Assembly (NCBI GenBank): GCA_030867875.1
Contig: JAOWCC010000577.1
Span: forward strand, 150,838,344 to 150,902,343
From: Actinernus sp. WN-2022
Lineage: Eukaryota; Cnidaria; Anthozoa; Actiniaria; Actinernidae
Direction: 5' to 3'
DNA length: 64,000 nucleotides
Position numbers and translations under genes: made by a program. The notes under the pieces are model-generated. The model ran no database searches. It was given only the letters and a program-made list of their open reading frames with translations, and had not been told where the DNA came from. Shown here one piece after another: positions 1 through 12,400 of this stretch; position 1 is the stretch's first letter, and the number at the start of each line of letters is the position of its first letter.

Positions 1-47
1 GTCTTACCCAACTAGTGACAATGCTATACAATTTCACTTTTTTTCAG

Positions 48-1245
48 GAGGTAGAACGAACGAACCTTTTCACCCAAGATTCACAAGCAGTTTCAATCGG
101 CCTTAACGTTCTTTGTTCCATTTTGGGATCGCTTATAGTGATGGGAATAATATGGGAAACAGTCTTTTGCAAAAAGAGAAAAAGCAAGAACTTGTACAAA
201 GAACGTAAGTCAGATATCTTTGCACTAAGCGATCACATGACCTCGTCAATCAAAAAACTGGTGCTAATACAATATGGATTCCAGGAATGGAAAGAGCGAG
301 CGAAAATGAGTAATTAATTAATGCAAGTTTTAGGTTTATATCTTTAAAACTGAAGCAAAGACACATTTTTGAAATCTCCAAATTTAATTAACAGAGTTGC
401 TGTAGAATGCGGGCCGAGCTCGCTCTTTCTAATTATGGCATCGATATTGTACGAGCACCATTGTTTTGATTGACAATGTCACTTGACCACTTAGTTCTGG
501 TCTCCTATTACTTGTAACATAAAACAGTCATACGTAAAATGACGTGCAATGGTGGCAACGAGTAAGTTTTCATTTACAAGTTTTCCTTGACAAGTTGCCT
601 TGTTCAATAACTGGCACGCCAGTTTTTCAACAAGGAGACTTGTCAAGGCAAAACTTGTCATTTTTCGTCGTCTACACGAGCAAATAAAACCTTGCTCGTG
701 TGGACTACGCTTTACGTGCACAATCATTCGACATGCTTTGTAACCAGGCTCAGTTGTTTATCGTGGTTTTGAGGTACTGAATCGAGTAATTTAGGTGCTT
801 TTTCATATGCAATTACTCGACAGACTTCGCTAACAGCATTGCCGACCAGAAGTAGCGGACATTTGTGTGTCGAATGATTGTCTAAAAAACTCGAAACACC
901 GCCTATGCACCTAACACTGAAATGGGTTGTAATAAATCTAAAAAAAGATGGCTGAGCTGTTAAATACTTTTACGACGTTACTTCTGTGTTATCAAACTGT
1001 ATGGATGGTTTACAAAACTTGAAGCCTTAAAGAGTTTTTTTCTTATGCCTTTAGGAAAGCGATCTTTTGCGGCTCTATCTGCCAACGTTAATCCCTTTCC
1101 AACTAAGGTCAAGCAGATGCTAGATGAGTTCAGTGAAGTAGAAAGAACTTTAACCAAACTTGCCCAGTTTCGAGAAATGTATCAAAGACTCAAAAACATC
1201 CAGCCGTGTAGTGACAATGACGCGACCAATGGGAGCGCAGTGTGA
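48..1245 (+). CDS. C-terminal part of an unrecognised single-pass membrane protein (5' end outside window)
   Basis: Two exons are visible. Exon A, 48-204, follows a TTTTTTCAG acceptor and ends at a perfect GTAAGT donor. Exon B, 1055-1245, follows a pyrimidine-rich acceptor ending TTTAG. A one-base codon remainder in exon A joins two bases of exon B, so the frame stays open and ends at TGA 1243-1245. The joined product has a short extracellular end, one strongly hydrophobic segment (about residues 14-34 of the visible part), a basic stop-transfer cluster (CKKRKSKNLYKERKR) and a cytoplasmic tail of roughly 65 residues. The tail holds a heptad-like helical stretch (QMLDEFSEVERTLTKL) and a polar C-terminus. 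The layout fits the end of a type I membrane protein. I do not recognise the family. If the intron is retained, exon A reads on to a stop at 315-317 with a different tail. Splicing is inferred from sites and phase only. Confidence 0.6.
720..905. repeat. Dispersed repeat, copy 1 (second copy 3948-4121)
   Basis: The segment beginning CAATCATTCGACATGCTTTG and ending near GAAACACCGCC recurs with substitutions and small indels at 3948-4121 in the same orientation. Both copies begin and end with inverted CATTCGA/TCGAATG motifs, as in a short inverted-repeat element. This copy sits in the last intron of the first gene. Confidence 0.7.
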
Positions 1246-1288
1246 CAGGAATGTGTGACGCAACACTGGTGATAACCTTACTCGTGGT

Positions 1289-1513
1289 ATTCACTCTTCT
1301 TAATATTTATGCGCATATCTAATTCACTATCCCCGCATCGAGGATGCCGCAACGTGCACTCGAGTTCGAAAGGACAATTCAGGATTTTTCCTTTTGTCTC
1401 CAACGCATAGAGTAACACTGCAATGTTCCGTCCGCGACGCCATTTAACGATGCGGGAATAGCCTCGTTTTCGAGTAGCTAATTATATGCGCATAAATATT
1501 AAAAAGAGTTAAT
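1289..1513. mobile_element. MITE-like inverted-repeat element in the 3' flank of the first gene
   Basis: TTAATATTTATGCGCATAT near 1300 is matched in inverted orientation by ATATGCGCATAAATATTAA near 1485, with more matching bases outward (ACTCTTC/AAGAGT). The interior is non-coding. It probably lies within the 3' UTR, since AATAAA-type signals occur only further on (near 2087 and 2519). Confidence 0.6.
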
Positions 1514-2598
1514 AGTTCTCGGACTCGTGAGCTAGTCTTGTGGTTTTTTCAGAACTTTCCTTCTCTGGTTAACTATAATTAATTACAACTAGAAGTAATC
1601 ATAGATTATCAAAGTGCGTTCGACTATTTTTTTGTAAGAGAAAGGACTGTGGTATTAAACATAAAAGGCTGAAACATTGCTGCAATGATGTGGACAGCAG
1701 TGTAAATATTTTCGTATAAGAAAGGATTGGGCTTCCTGTGGTAACGGAAATCTACACCCTACAGACACTGGAAGAATGCTGCAGTAATGTGGACTACATT
1801 GTCTATATTGACAGAGTGACTCAGCCTACTGTGGGTATAAAATATCCTTAGCAAAAATGTTTGTCTTTAAATAATGTGAATAGTTTTGAATGATTTGACT
1901 AAAAGTTATACAAGAGAATGCATCAGTTTGGTTAAATTAAATATATGTAGGTCATCAAATAATTGACAGAGATAAAGAAAACATTTTTGAGATTGTTATA
2001 CTGATTATGTATTTAGATGTAGTTATCAGTTGAATTGCTAAAAAAGGGAATACATGCGAGGAAACCATGTAATTTGTATTTTGTTAATAAAATAGCGATA
2101 CTTACTGTTTTTAAACACTGACGTCATTTATATATTTGCATATATAATGTGGTTGGCAAAAAAATATGCGTGTTTGAATGACTTGTATGGAAACTAGAGA
2201 TTCAGGCCTCTCAAAATACATCTAAAGTCTCAATTCTGATTCCAAATCTTAATTCCTTTATAAGACTTATAAGTTAAGAGCATATAAGCTTCGATGAAAG
2301 GGCTTGCTTACATTTTGGAAGAACAAGAAAGTAATTTGCCGATGAATAAGCACCGACCTGTGATATTTTATAAGCATCTGACTGGGTTCACGCTTCGTTT
2401 CTACCAACCAAAGAAAGCAACAAATGTGGCGTGACTGGCCTGTGTGACGTCACAGTATCGCTATATAATGCTTAAGGGAAAAATGAACCATGTACATGTA
2501 GCCCATATCAGAGTAATATAATAAAACTGTAGATACATGTAGTATTAAATAATTTAATGCTTATGTGGCTATAAATGTTTATGCTTGTTCATTCATGG

Positions 2599-3045
2599 AG
2601 TATTCTTGAACAATGATTTTGCTGTGTGGTGTACAGGGTAAAACAATAAATTGTGATTTAGCGTAGAAGAAAATCAACCCAATATGGATGTGTATAAACT
2701 GCATTCCACATTTTCAAGACCATTAGGCTGGCTCCACAATGCTAACTGTCCTCAGGAGGTAGTAACTTAATGATTTCTAATCAATGTCATCAATTGTTCT
2801 CCAGCTTAGAACATACATGTACATGTAGCTATATAATAGACATAAATTGCACTCCAGTTCCTGGCTGCCACCAGAGTATAATGTTCTTGAACAATGATTT
2901 TGCTGTCTGGAGTACAGTGTAAAATACTGTGATTGGAATTATTGTAGAACACAATCAACCCAATACAAATGTGCCTGTCAGTTCCTAGGATTGAGGTTAT
3001 TCTTCAAGCGTGTTCAAGTGAAACCAAGGCTGGCTCCATGATACA
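2599..3045. repeat. Old tandem duplication, about 290 bp period
   Basis: The block with TTCTTGAACAATGATTTTGC, a TACAG-GTAAAA segment, AATCAACCCAATA and finally GGCTGGCTCCA at 2605-2735 recurs in the same order at 2882-3040. No reading frame is maintained. I see no gene between 1250 and 6413; the rest is AT-rich DNA with small inverted repeats. Confidence 0.6.
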
Positions 3046-3947
3046 CAATAATAAATTATGTGTCCACTGCTACATGGGAGGTCATTTGATAATTTGTCGT
3101 TAATGCTGATTATTGCACTCCAGTGTAGAACGTAAACCATTATAATTCATGTGTATAAACTGCACTCCAGTTCATGTAGACCACTCAGATAATTTATTCC
3201 TTCGCCTTCGGGGTCGACTTCGAGGTGCAGGCCGACAAAACAGGCCCTGTTTCGCTCGTAGTTCGGACATCAAACGTCTTCAGTGTTCCAGTAATCGTAC
3301 ATACTTTCCTCAGATTTTGACTAATCGTACTTGCAAACTTTTTAAACATCATCGCATTTGATTTGAAAACTTACCCAGCAAATGAAAACCACCAGCGAGC
3401 GAAAACCAAACACAATGCAATGGCGGAACGCAGAGCACGTGCCTGTAAAGTCGTGCGCGCGCATCATGTATTTACCAGTTCCCCGGCCGAGATAATTTAT
3501 TCCAAAAAGTACAAACATGAGGACGGACATACACAAATCTCGATTTCTTTCGCATGGGAAAGCACAGGTAGCCCACACTTGACCACAGGGAGTCCACTGC
3601 AAGATTAGTATGCGTTCTCCTTCGTCGAACGCAATAATAATGCATTACAAGAACGAAACCGGTGAATCAGAAAAAGCTCTGAATGCCGTCGGCTGGGTTA
3701 CGCCGAGCCGAACACAGAGCTCGTATGAAAGCTAACTTAATGTTTAAAATCCTTCATGCATAACCGGGCACCGACGAGACTATCACATATTTTTAGGGAA
3801 TCGTATCGGTATACATCCAAAACGGTTGCTCTTCCGTTACAAAAGACAGAATTCTTTAAAAATAAGCATCGGTTATAGTGGCGCCAAGTTATGGAACTCG
3901 CTACCAATTGTGATTCACTGGCTTCTTTCAATCAATTATAGCGACGC

Positions 3948-4121
3948 AATCATTCGAAATGCTTTGTAACCAGGCTCGTTCGTGGTTGTGAGGTACTGAA
4001 TCGATTTGTCATCAGTTTGACTAGCCTCGACAGACTTCACCAACATGCATTGCGCGCCGACCAGAAGTGGCGGGATTGTTCATGTCGAATGATTGTCTAA
4101 AAAGCTTGAAACACCGCCGGG
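3948..4121. repeat. Dispersed repeat, copy 2 (first copy 720-905)
   Basis: Similar to 720-905 through most of its length, including GCTTTGTAACCAGGCTC, GAGGTACTGAATCGA, CTCGACAGACTTC and TGTCTAAAAA. The inverted CATTCGA/TCGAATG ends are present. Confidence 0.7.
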
Positions 4122-4169
4122 TATTAACGCTCTTACGATCATGGATTTTGTAGCTCAGTGTACACCATG

Positions 4170-4303
4170 TTCGGCTCAATCCCGGTTTCTGGGAAACTAC
4201 CCACCCACCCCTCCCTTGGATGTGCATCGTTTTATTAATGATTAACCATTAAAGTTAGGCTGAAGTGCGGGGGAGGGGTGGGGGTTTCCCAGAAACCGTA
4301 ATT
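4170..4303. mobile_element. Short inverted-repeat element
   Basis: Arms at 4172-4216 (CCGGTTTCTGGGAAAC with a CCACCC run) and 4270-4300 (GTGGGGGTTTCCCAGAAACC) are inverted copies around a spacer of about 55 bp. Non-coding. Confidence 0.5.
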
Positions 4304-4465
4304 GCTCCTAACCTCGTATCTCCTGTCTTGTTTGATGGAGAATATACAATATAAACGTTTTCTGTGCGTCGGAACTCAATGACAGAGCACAGGATAATAA
4401 TAATTATTCTTGTTGTTGTTATTATTATTTTTATCATTATGAGAGGTAAGGTTAGCTTGTACATT

Positions 4466-4613
4466 TGGTGTCCCAATTCAGATCATGTGACAGCTCTCGA
4501 GAGGTTCAGTGCTTTCTTTTCCAATTAGAAAAAATATATACATTTCCTCTTGAGATACAGAAAAACAAGAAAGCATTACTTAAGGGAAAAGTCAGGTGAC
4601 CTGAATTGGGACA
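4466..4613. mobile_element. MITE of the GTCCCA family, copy 1 (second copy near 56735-56891, opposite orientation)
   Basis: Starts with TGTCCCAATTCAG and ends with CTGAATTGGGACA. The interior words CAGTGCTTTCTTTTCCAATTA, in part, and ACATTTCCTCTTGAGATACAG recur reverse-complemented at 56738-56891. No coding potential. Confidence 0.7.
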
Positions 4614-4765
4614 ACAATAGCGATGTTTCGTGTTGATAAACATTGCAATTGTTATGCTAATGTGCCAACCATGATTTGTAAAGCCCGCTTTGTGTTAGGA
4701 ACCAATGGATCTCTGGTTGGCACATTAATGACAATAGATGACGACACACGAAACATCGCTATTGT
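4614..4765. mobile_element. Short inverted-repeat element abutting the preceding one
   Basis: CAATAGCGATGTTTCGTGT (about 4615) pairs with ACACGAAACATCGCTATTG (about 4745). An inner pair, TGTGCCAACCA/TGGTTGGCACA, extends the stem. It directly follows the GTCCCA element. Confidence 0.6.
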
Positions 4766-4904
4766 ACAAGCTAAATAAAAACCTTCATGAATCAGGAGCC
4801 CATTTAATATCTATTTGGCGGTGTTGGCACCAAATCATCAGTTGTACTTTGTGTGCGACCGAATCATACTTGTCAATATTTGAGTATTCAAATGCAGGAC
4901 ACGA

Positions 4905-5085
4905 TATCGAAGTCGAAGGAAATATCTTTCAATTGGTGGTCCCTTCATGTAGGCAACACATGAATTGCTATCAAAATACAATATAATTAACACAATACAA
5001 AACAATAGAACGAAATACACAATACAATAGAACACAATACAATCTGGTAGTAATTCGTGTCTGCCTACATGAAAGAAGAACCCTT
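4905..5085. mobile_element. ACAATA-rich MITE, copy 1 of 3
   Basis: Ends are inverted copies (CCTTCATGTAGGCA / TGCCTACATGAA). Next inside are ATGAATTGCTATCAAAAT and TTGGTAGTAATTCGTG-like arms, then a core made almost only of ACAATA/ACAAT words. Sister copies lie at about 56510-56650 (same orientation) and 39130-39290 (inverted). All short ORFs here are by-products. Confidence 0.75.
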
Positions 5086-5089
5086 TCAA

Positions 5090-6413
5090 TTACTTTTGCA
5101 ACCCCAAAAATGCCGCGACAAGAGGAATGCGGACAGGAACAAAAACTTTAATACAGACGGAAACGAAAATGTCGGACATTTTCACGGCCAGGACAAAATT
5201 ATTGAAATCAGGGACCTGTTCCGCAGAATCTGGGATGGTTGGAAACAATATGTCTCTTGTTGGAAAGTATGCCGCTGGCGTTGTAAGTACCCGTTCTTTC
5301 GACGCCATCTTAGTCTTCTCACTCAATTCTTAGTCTTCTCACTCAATTTCAACGAAATTGAAAACGAAATAAACCTAGTACAGTGGATGATGTTTGCCTC
5401 AATTGTTTTGTTATATGACTCAGGGAAATACGAATATGCGCGTGCGTGTAAATCAGTTCTCTTCGCTTGTGATGAGTATAACAAATGAGAGAGCGAAAAA
5501 ATGAGCAGGAATTGCGAAATCAGATCAATTTTTTTTGGGGGGGGAGGTATTGTTGTTCAGAAAAAAATATATCTTAAACTAGATTTTCAATTGGCGTTTT
5601 AATTAAAGGCCGTCTTCCTGATCGTTCGTTTAGCCAGCTTTATCTTGACGGTATATTAACGCGGAAATGGTCCGCTTTTCGTATGTATTCAAAAATTATT
5701 TGTGATTGTAGATCACACAAAGTGTCAGCACGGAGATTAAAAACTTCGCGAAATGAAATGTATGGAGTTTTCATTCAGGATAAAAATGGGGAGATTTAGA
5801 GAATTTAGTTAGAGTTCGACATCTTTAATCTTGTAAAAAGTGTCCCACATGCAAAATTCGGCGAATCAAACTGTGACTTTGGCATATTATATAAAAGTAC
5901 TTATGTATGTGTTAACAGGAGGAAATGTTGTGGTTCATATTTAAACAGGTGGGTTTGTACTGGGTAAAAGTTATGCACTAAATAAGCATTTTTCTTGTGA
6001 ATTGGATTGAAGAAAAATTTAGGCGTGGTAAATTTACCTCCAGCCTAGATCTGGAGCGTCGTTATGGTCGCACGAAAGTTTTTGTTTTTGCGACGGAAAA
6101 AGTGAACCAGTAAAAAAAGAGACAGCTTTGTCAAATTTAGTAATTTTACCGAATATTTTCTCCGCGGTACACAGAAACGAGGGCTACCGTAGCGTTTTAA
6201 TTTATTCATGTTAGCAACCCAAGATGGCCGACGATAGGCCGAACTCCCGAAGATTTCCCGACGCCAATGAGTGGGACACACGTCTTCGACGGTCGCCATA
6301 TTGTTGACATCATCTCCATTTCTGGTTTTGTTTTGCTGAGAAATACTCACTTTATTTGCCACTTCGGACTCAGTATTATCAACCAGTCTTGAGAACTGCT
6401 TTAGAAGAACAAC
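5090..6413. other. Intergenic region and 5' flank of TMBIM6
   Basis: No supportable coding region. The last about 150 bases, 6260-6413, are richer in GC and contain CCATATTGTTGACATC-type sequence typical of animal housekeeping promoters. They should hold the TMBIM6 transcription start and 5' UTR. I see no convincing TATA box, so the start site is not assigned. Confidence 0.4.
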
Positions 6414-9400
6414 ATGGATGCCTTGACTGGGAACAGGCGAATTTCTCTCAACGCCCTGAAGGATTTTTCGAAACTGTAAGTTGGTTAATTGTGTTCGTAT
6501 TTTAATACGCTGTTGGAGTGTTCGCTAGTGAGTAGTGTTGCGTGTCTTCGAATTATTGTTCGCTTTTTTGGTGTGTTTTCATTTGTATGAAGGTAAATCG
6601 GTTAATAAGAGGATTTTAAAGGTTCTCCTGTGAGGTTCTGCGATATACTCTGTTTCGAAGCATCTTTAGGAGTCCTGCATACATGTAGGAAGAGTTTGGA
6701 AATTACTTATCAGTTATCGAACCTGTCGCTGTATATTTAAATTATTCTTGTTACACAACAGTTGTTTGTTTTTATTTTATTCTTTTTAGCTTCTTAAAAC
6801 GATATTCTGCCTTACTCCTTAGCCCTTGGCTTGAATTTACTTAAATTAACTTGGTTTAAATTTATTAAAATGCCGTGCAAGCAAACGCATTCGAGCTCAG
6901 TCTGATAATATATGCATAAATTTATACGTTGCATATTTGATCATGAAGTTTAGCTTTCGCAAGCACAGATGGTTAATTTTAGAAACGCAATACAAGGAAT
7001 GCTTACCATAGTCGCTGAGTAAGTAATTTTAATATAAATTTTTCATTACTTCCAAAAAGTGTTTTCAAATGTGTTAAGGTGGTGTTACATACTAGTTCAA
7101 GTGATAATTAAGCGGGAATGTCTTTGACAGATGACGCAAAACTGAAACTAGAGCTAGAAGTAGAACTTTCCTTTCTCATAGGCATAGGCAGCAAATTCCC
7201 CATAATGTCAATGACTGAAATTAAAGCAAGTCTGTGCCTTGTAAATACTGCGAAAAGTGGAATTAAATTGGTGCAAAAATAATGAAGAAAAATGCCATTA
7301 ATTTGGTGCAAGTTAAAGAGGAACTGAACCCTAAAATCATCCCAACGTTTATATACAAAGATGTATTCGAAATAATAAAGTTCTGCTATTTAATTTGTCT
7401 GTGTTGCGCATCTATGAAAAGAAAATCTGAAAACCTCCAGCACAACCTGCGCTACATGTATGTACATACATGTACAGATGGCTCAAGTCTTGTAATTTGT
7501 GACGTCAGGTACATGTACATGCATGGGGAATAAATTAGTTTTGCAATGTCCCTGGCATTGAAAAGTTATGGCTTCTAATTGCAGATCATTGTGTTTTCTT
7601 TGTACTGTAGGTGTGATAGCCCTCCCCCCTGGGGCATAACCCAGACATTTGACTTGCTTCTGAATATTCATAAATATCTTGACATGTTAAAACAATGCCT
7701 GGGATACAATAGAAGGTCAAGGGCCGACCTAGCTAACATACATATCATACAGAGTTCATTAAAGGCTTTTCTTTTAATATGGAAATGTTTATTAATATAC
7801 ATCTGATGTTTTATAGAGGTTCAGCCCATCCCATGACAACCATGGCTTGATTGTTGCTTTAGTACTGTGTTGTTGCCCATTATATTTCAGTTACTCATTT
7901 CCACAAGTCTCACAAGGATGTTCCAAGCTTTTCTAACCCTTACATGTACATGTACTACTTCAAATGTTGTTGCTTATTTCAAAAAAGTACATACAACGAT
8001 GGGAAAACATCTACAATGATATGTAGTCTTCAAGAAGAAATAAAGCATTGAAGTCATTGAGGGGGGGGGGGGGGAGGGGGCACTCAGAAGATTTTTGGGT
8101 AGGGGTGTGTCGCGGAGACCTCAAAACCCTGAACCTATCCCAGACCTAAAAATGCAGTTTACCATATCCTATCCCAGACTAGAAGCAAAATAATCTATAC
8201 CCTATCCCAGACTAGGCTCGGTTTCCAGCCGTGGGGGTTTCGGTGAGCCCGCGATCCTCTCCCCACTCACGGCTGGGCGCGCGAGCTGAGGCATTGTCGG
8301 TTTTTAGCCAATCAAAAACTTGCCACTCAAATCCTGTCGCTGAATTGATTTGCATAATTTATATTGTAAACTTTTCAAAACCGGACTAGAAGCTTTGAAT
8401 CGCTGTTCCAAAAAGCGTTTAAATTTGCTTTGGAAAAGTTTGCTTTCCAATAATTCAAGGATTCAAACAAGGAAGCAGTAAGAGAGTTAGTTTTGGGTGA
8501 AGACACTGTGTCAGTACGCACCGGGTTTGGAAAGTCACTTGGGAAACCGTCACTTGTACCAAGCTCGAAGGTCACGAAACCCGTAATGTTCAGTCATTTC
8601 TTTGCCTATGCATGACCAGGTAGCCATTCTTACTTCAAAGAAAATTAGTGCTGCCTTTATCGGAGACGAAAAGACGAACAACTCCATATAAAAAGAGTTA
8701 TAAGAGAGGAAATCACGTCTGACTCAGGCCACGTTTACGCGTTTAACTCTGCGATCACAATTCACTTGAAAATCGCTGCATCAAACGAGTTTTACAATTC
8801 TTTAAGTCCTATGTATTTTTTAAGGTCTCCAAAACATACTCTACAAGTACTGAGCGGGAATACTCGACTCTAGCTCAGAATAGTTCCGAGATAATATCTG
8901 AACTTTATCCCCGTATTTCGGCTTTTAATTTCTGTCAGCGAGGTGTCTTGAGCGGCACTATTATATTACAGAGTAACAAATAATTTAGCCTAGTTTCTCA
9001 ATAATTTTAAATGGTGTTTGTTCTTGAGAATTCATTTCACACTTGGAGTTTTAGTTTACTGAGTTCCAGTGTGTTTTGAAAGTTTAGAGCCTACACTACA
9101 GTCGTGAAAGGAAAACGGCTTTTCTTGTCAAAACACGCAAATTGAATAATATTGGATTTTAATTCGCTGACGTCACGGACACGGTGTGTTGACCGCGCGC
9201 CCAGCCGTTAGTGGGGGGAGGCTTTGGAGAAACGACACCCCAACGGCTGAAACCGAGCCTAATCCCAGACTTGAAGCAAAAAATCTATACCCTATCCCAG
9301 ACAGTTGATTGGTTTTGAAGAAGACTGTGATCACACTATGCTGGGACAGGGAGGTGGTAGGGAATGGAGACCATGGGTGCTTACCATTTACATGGAAAAA

Positions 9401-12400
9401 AATTTGAATTCCAGTTGAAATATCAAATTGAACATTCACTTTCTGGGAAAACCTTATGGAAATCCCAGTTGGAATGGCTGACCAGGATTTTCTGTGCCAT
9501 TTGCATGTTTCTCCCGCTTTCAGTCTCTTTCGAGAACAGCCATGAGGTTATCTGCTGGAATTATAAATGTTAATTAAGCACCAACTCTTCCAGTTGGTCT
9601 GCTAGTTTGAAAAGGCCCACTGTTATACAATATTCATGCCAACTGGGTTCTTGCTACAAATGGTAAGCACCCCATCTCTTACAGTAGGTGCATGCTGGAA
9701 TAAGAAGATATATGTATAATTATGTTGTAGTTGAAATTGACCATTCAGTTCAATTTGACCATGGGTCAAAATAAACTAGTTCAGTTTGACCCGGTCAATT
9801 CAAACTAGGTCAATTTGACCCGGTCAAAACAAACTAGTTCAAATTGACCATGGTCAAAACAAACTAGTTTAATTTGACTCAAACAAATTAGTGAGCACAC
9901 ATTGTTGACGGTTAGGTTTTTTTTTAATGTAGGCCGGGGTAGGATTTGGATTAGTTCACATGAATATTGATTGTTTGAAGCAAACTAAAGCAAAAAAAAA
10001 TTTGGAGTTTCATGACAGATTCCATGTGGGTTAACTTGTTGACCCGAGAGGATCTGGGTTCTGGTTTAAGTTACTTATATAATAAATGTTGCTTCCAAAT
10101 CAACAAGCACTTGTGTGGCACAGTGTGTTATTAGTCAGTGGAAAACTGGGTGTGTCAAGGCAGAGCTGCTGAGTTCAAATCCCTCTGAGTTCAGTATGTG
10201 GTATTGCATCTGAATGAAAGGTATAAAGTGTAAGTATATGGGAGGGGAGAGAGAGGAGGGAAGGGAAGGAAGGAAGGGAGGGGAGAGTGAATTTTTTTAG
10301 AATTATTGATAGCGAAACCTGGGTCAATTTGACCTAGGTTGAATTGACCCGAGTCAATTTGACCTACATGTAGGTTGGTTTGACCAGGTCAAATTGAACT
10401 AGTTGAATATTACCGATGGTCAAATTGAACTAGTTTGTTTTGACTCATGGTCAAATTGAACTGAATGGTCAATTTCAACTGCAACATATACACAGAATGA
10501 TCACCACAAATTGTTTATAACTGAGTAGAAGGTGCTGCCTTTGTTGAACAATTTCGAGCTGAGCTGCAAATGGTTAGACCATGTCTTGGATAATTAAGGA
10601 TGTTAAAATGTAGGCCCATCAGTGGATGAAGAGCCACCTCGTAGATAAGCCACTGATTAATCCCATTATTATTATATGATTATTTATGGTAATTAGAGAA
10701 TAGATTGTATTGATTGGTCATAATCTGATAGAGTATGGAAAGCAATCTTTATTTTGCTCTGGCAGTAACTACATTATACATGTTGTTCCTTTGTTTCTGT
10801 TGGAACTCAGTTTAAAATTTTTTCTGATGCAGAGATAATCCTACTCGACGTCACCTGAAGAATGTGTATGCCTGTCTGACTTCTTCTATGATGGCTGCTG
10901 CCATTGGGAGTTCAGTCCATCTCTTTACAAATATTCTTAAGGTTAGGAGCCAAGAAATGTTAAGATTTGAGTGCTATGTACATACATTGTAAAGTATAAT
11001 GTATTATGCTATTTAGAATCATCAAATCACAGTTTAAAGGACTGCATGAGTACATTATTGCATGTATTGTAAAGTTCTTTCTCGTTATTTGATTTAGGGT
11101 GGCTTCCTAACTGGCATTGCTTCTCTTGGAATGTTAATTGCCTTGGCTGTAACCCCAAATGATGGCAAAAACCAGACAAAGAGATTGGGTAAGGTGTCAT
11201 TGTCCGGTGTGTCTCTTGCATCATTAGTCTTACCCTGTACTATAATTCTAGATTTTACAATACAGACAGAAGGTGAGCTACATTTATAACGTGTATATAT
11301 GTAGTACATGTATATACATGTATAATATGTACATGTATATGTACTTGTAGACTATTGTGCTACAACTGTGTCTTTCGACTGTGTTGTGGACTGCAGTTTA
11401 AGTTAATTAACTGTGTTTTACCTTGGTAAAACTCCTGTCATACTGGAGCTACATGTACATGTACATACATGTAAACCTTGATAAAACTAAGGTTTGACAG
11501 GGTTCTGATGCTCAATTAATTTCAGGCATGGCCATGACCACACACAGGTAAACGTACACTGACGATTATCCGTTAAACGATCTAAAGCGTTTGCTATCCG
11601 TTTAAATGATTTTGAAAACCGTTTAAACGGTTTGGCAGATCGTTAGAAATTTTTGCTTGGCCATTTAAATGATCTGGCAAAGCGTTTGCTCTTCAACCCA
11701 AACCGTTTAAACGGTTTGGCAGATCGTTAAAAATTTTTGCTTGCCCGTTAAAACAATCTGGCAAAGCGTTAGCTCAGCAATCCAAACCGTTTTTTTTTGT
11801 AGATCGTTCTACACTCTAGTTGTTTGCAATACAGTTTTAGGCAAAAGTAATGCAAGCGAATAGGCCTTTTGCATCAATTGATCACGTGACGATTTCCCCA
11901 TAGCAACGCCTGTGTTGGAGGGCAAGCCATTCTAACATTCCTTGACAACAGAGAGAGCGTAAGAGACACCAGCGTGAAACCTCAATACTAGAAGTTCTGC
12001 CGGTCCTTTGTTATTCGTTTTCTGCCCAAATTTATCAGAACTATTTAGCTTTAAATCTTACAGTTCAGTGTTAGAGGATTTTAAGAGCCGTAAGACGATC
12101 AGAAATAGCTTTCTGAAGCCAAAACCGAACCGGACTCAGCAAGTTACTCGCAACATGATGGTGGCCTCAACAGACAACAGGTAATTATACTGAGAAGCTG
12201 AATTCTGAAATTTACTTTTCTTCCACGCTTTAAATCGTTTTTATGTTCTAGAAAAATTATGTGATGACAGGAGATGTATCTATTACTCTACCATAGCCGA
12301 GGAGATGCTAGGAGGCGCTGGTGTCGTATGAAGCTTCTCAACTTTGCTGGCAAATGATAACATCTACTAAACAGAACATTTTGGAGTTCTTTTTATTTAA

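Noticed and set aside
3149..3608. Three overlapping short frames on both strands in a GC-richer patch
   Set aside because: Mutual shadows; none has conserved motifs or splice sites that join to a neighbour.
5057..5488. 143-codon plus frame
   Set aside because: Its start lies in the ACAATA MITE and it overlaps an equally long opposite frame. No recognisable protein features.
6045..6362. 105-codon minus frame just upstream of TMBIM6
   Set aside because: It is antisense to the probable TMBIM6 promoter and 5' UTR and has low-complexity, unfamiliar content.
10130..10210. tRNA-like B box GAGTTCAAATCCC inside the 9721-10488 foldback element
   Set aside because: No A box or cloverleaf could be drawn. 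At most it is a trace of a SINE head.
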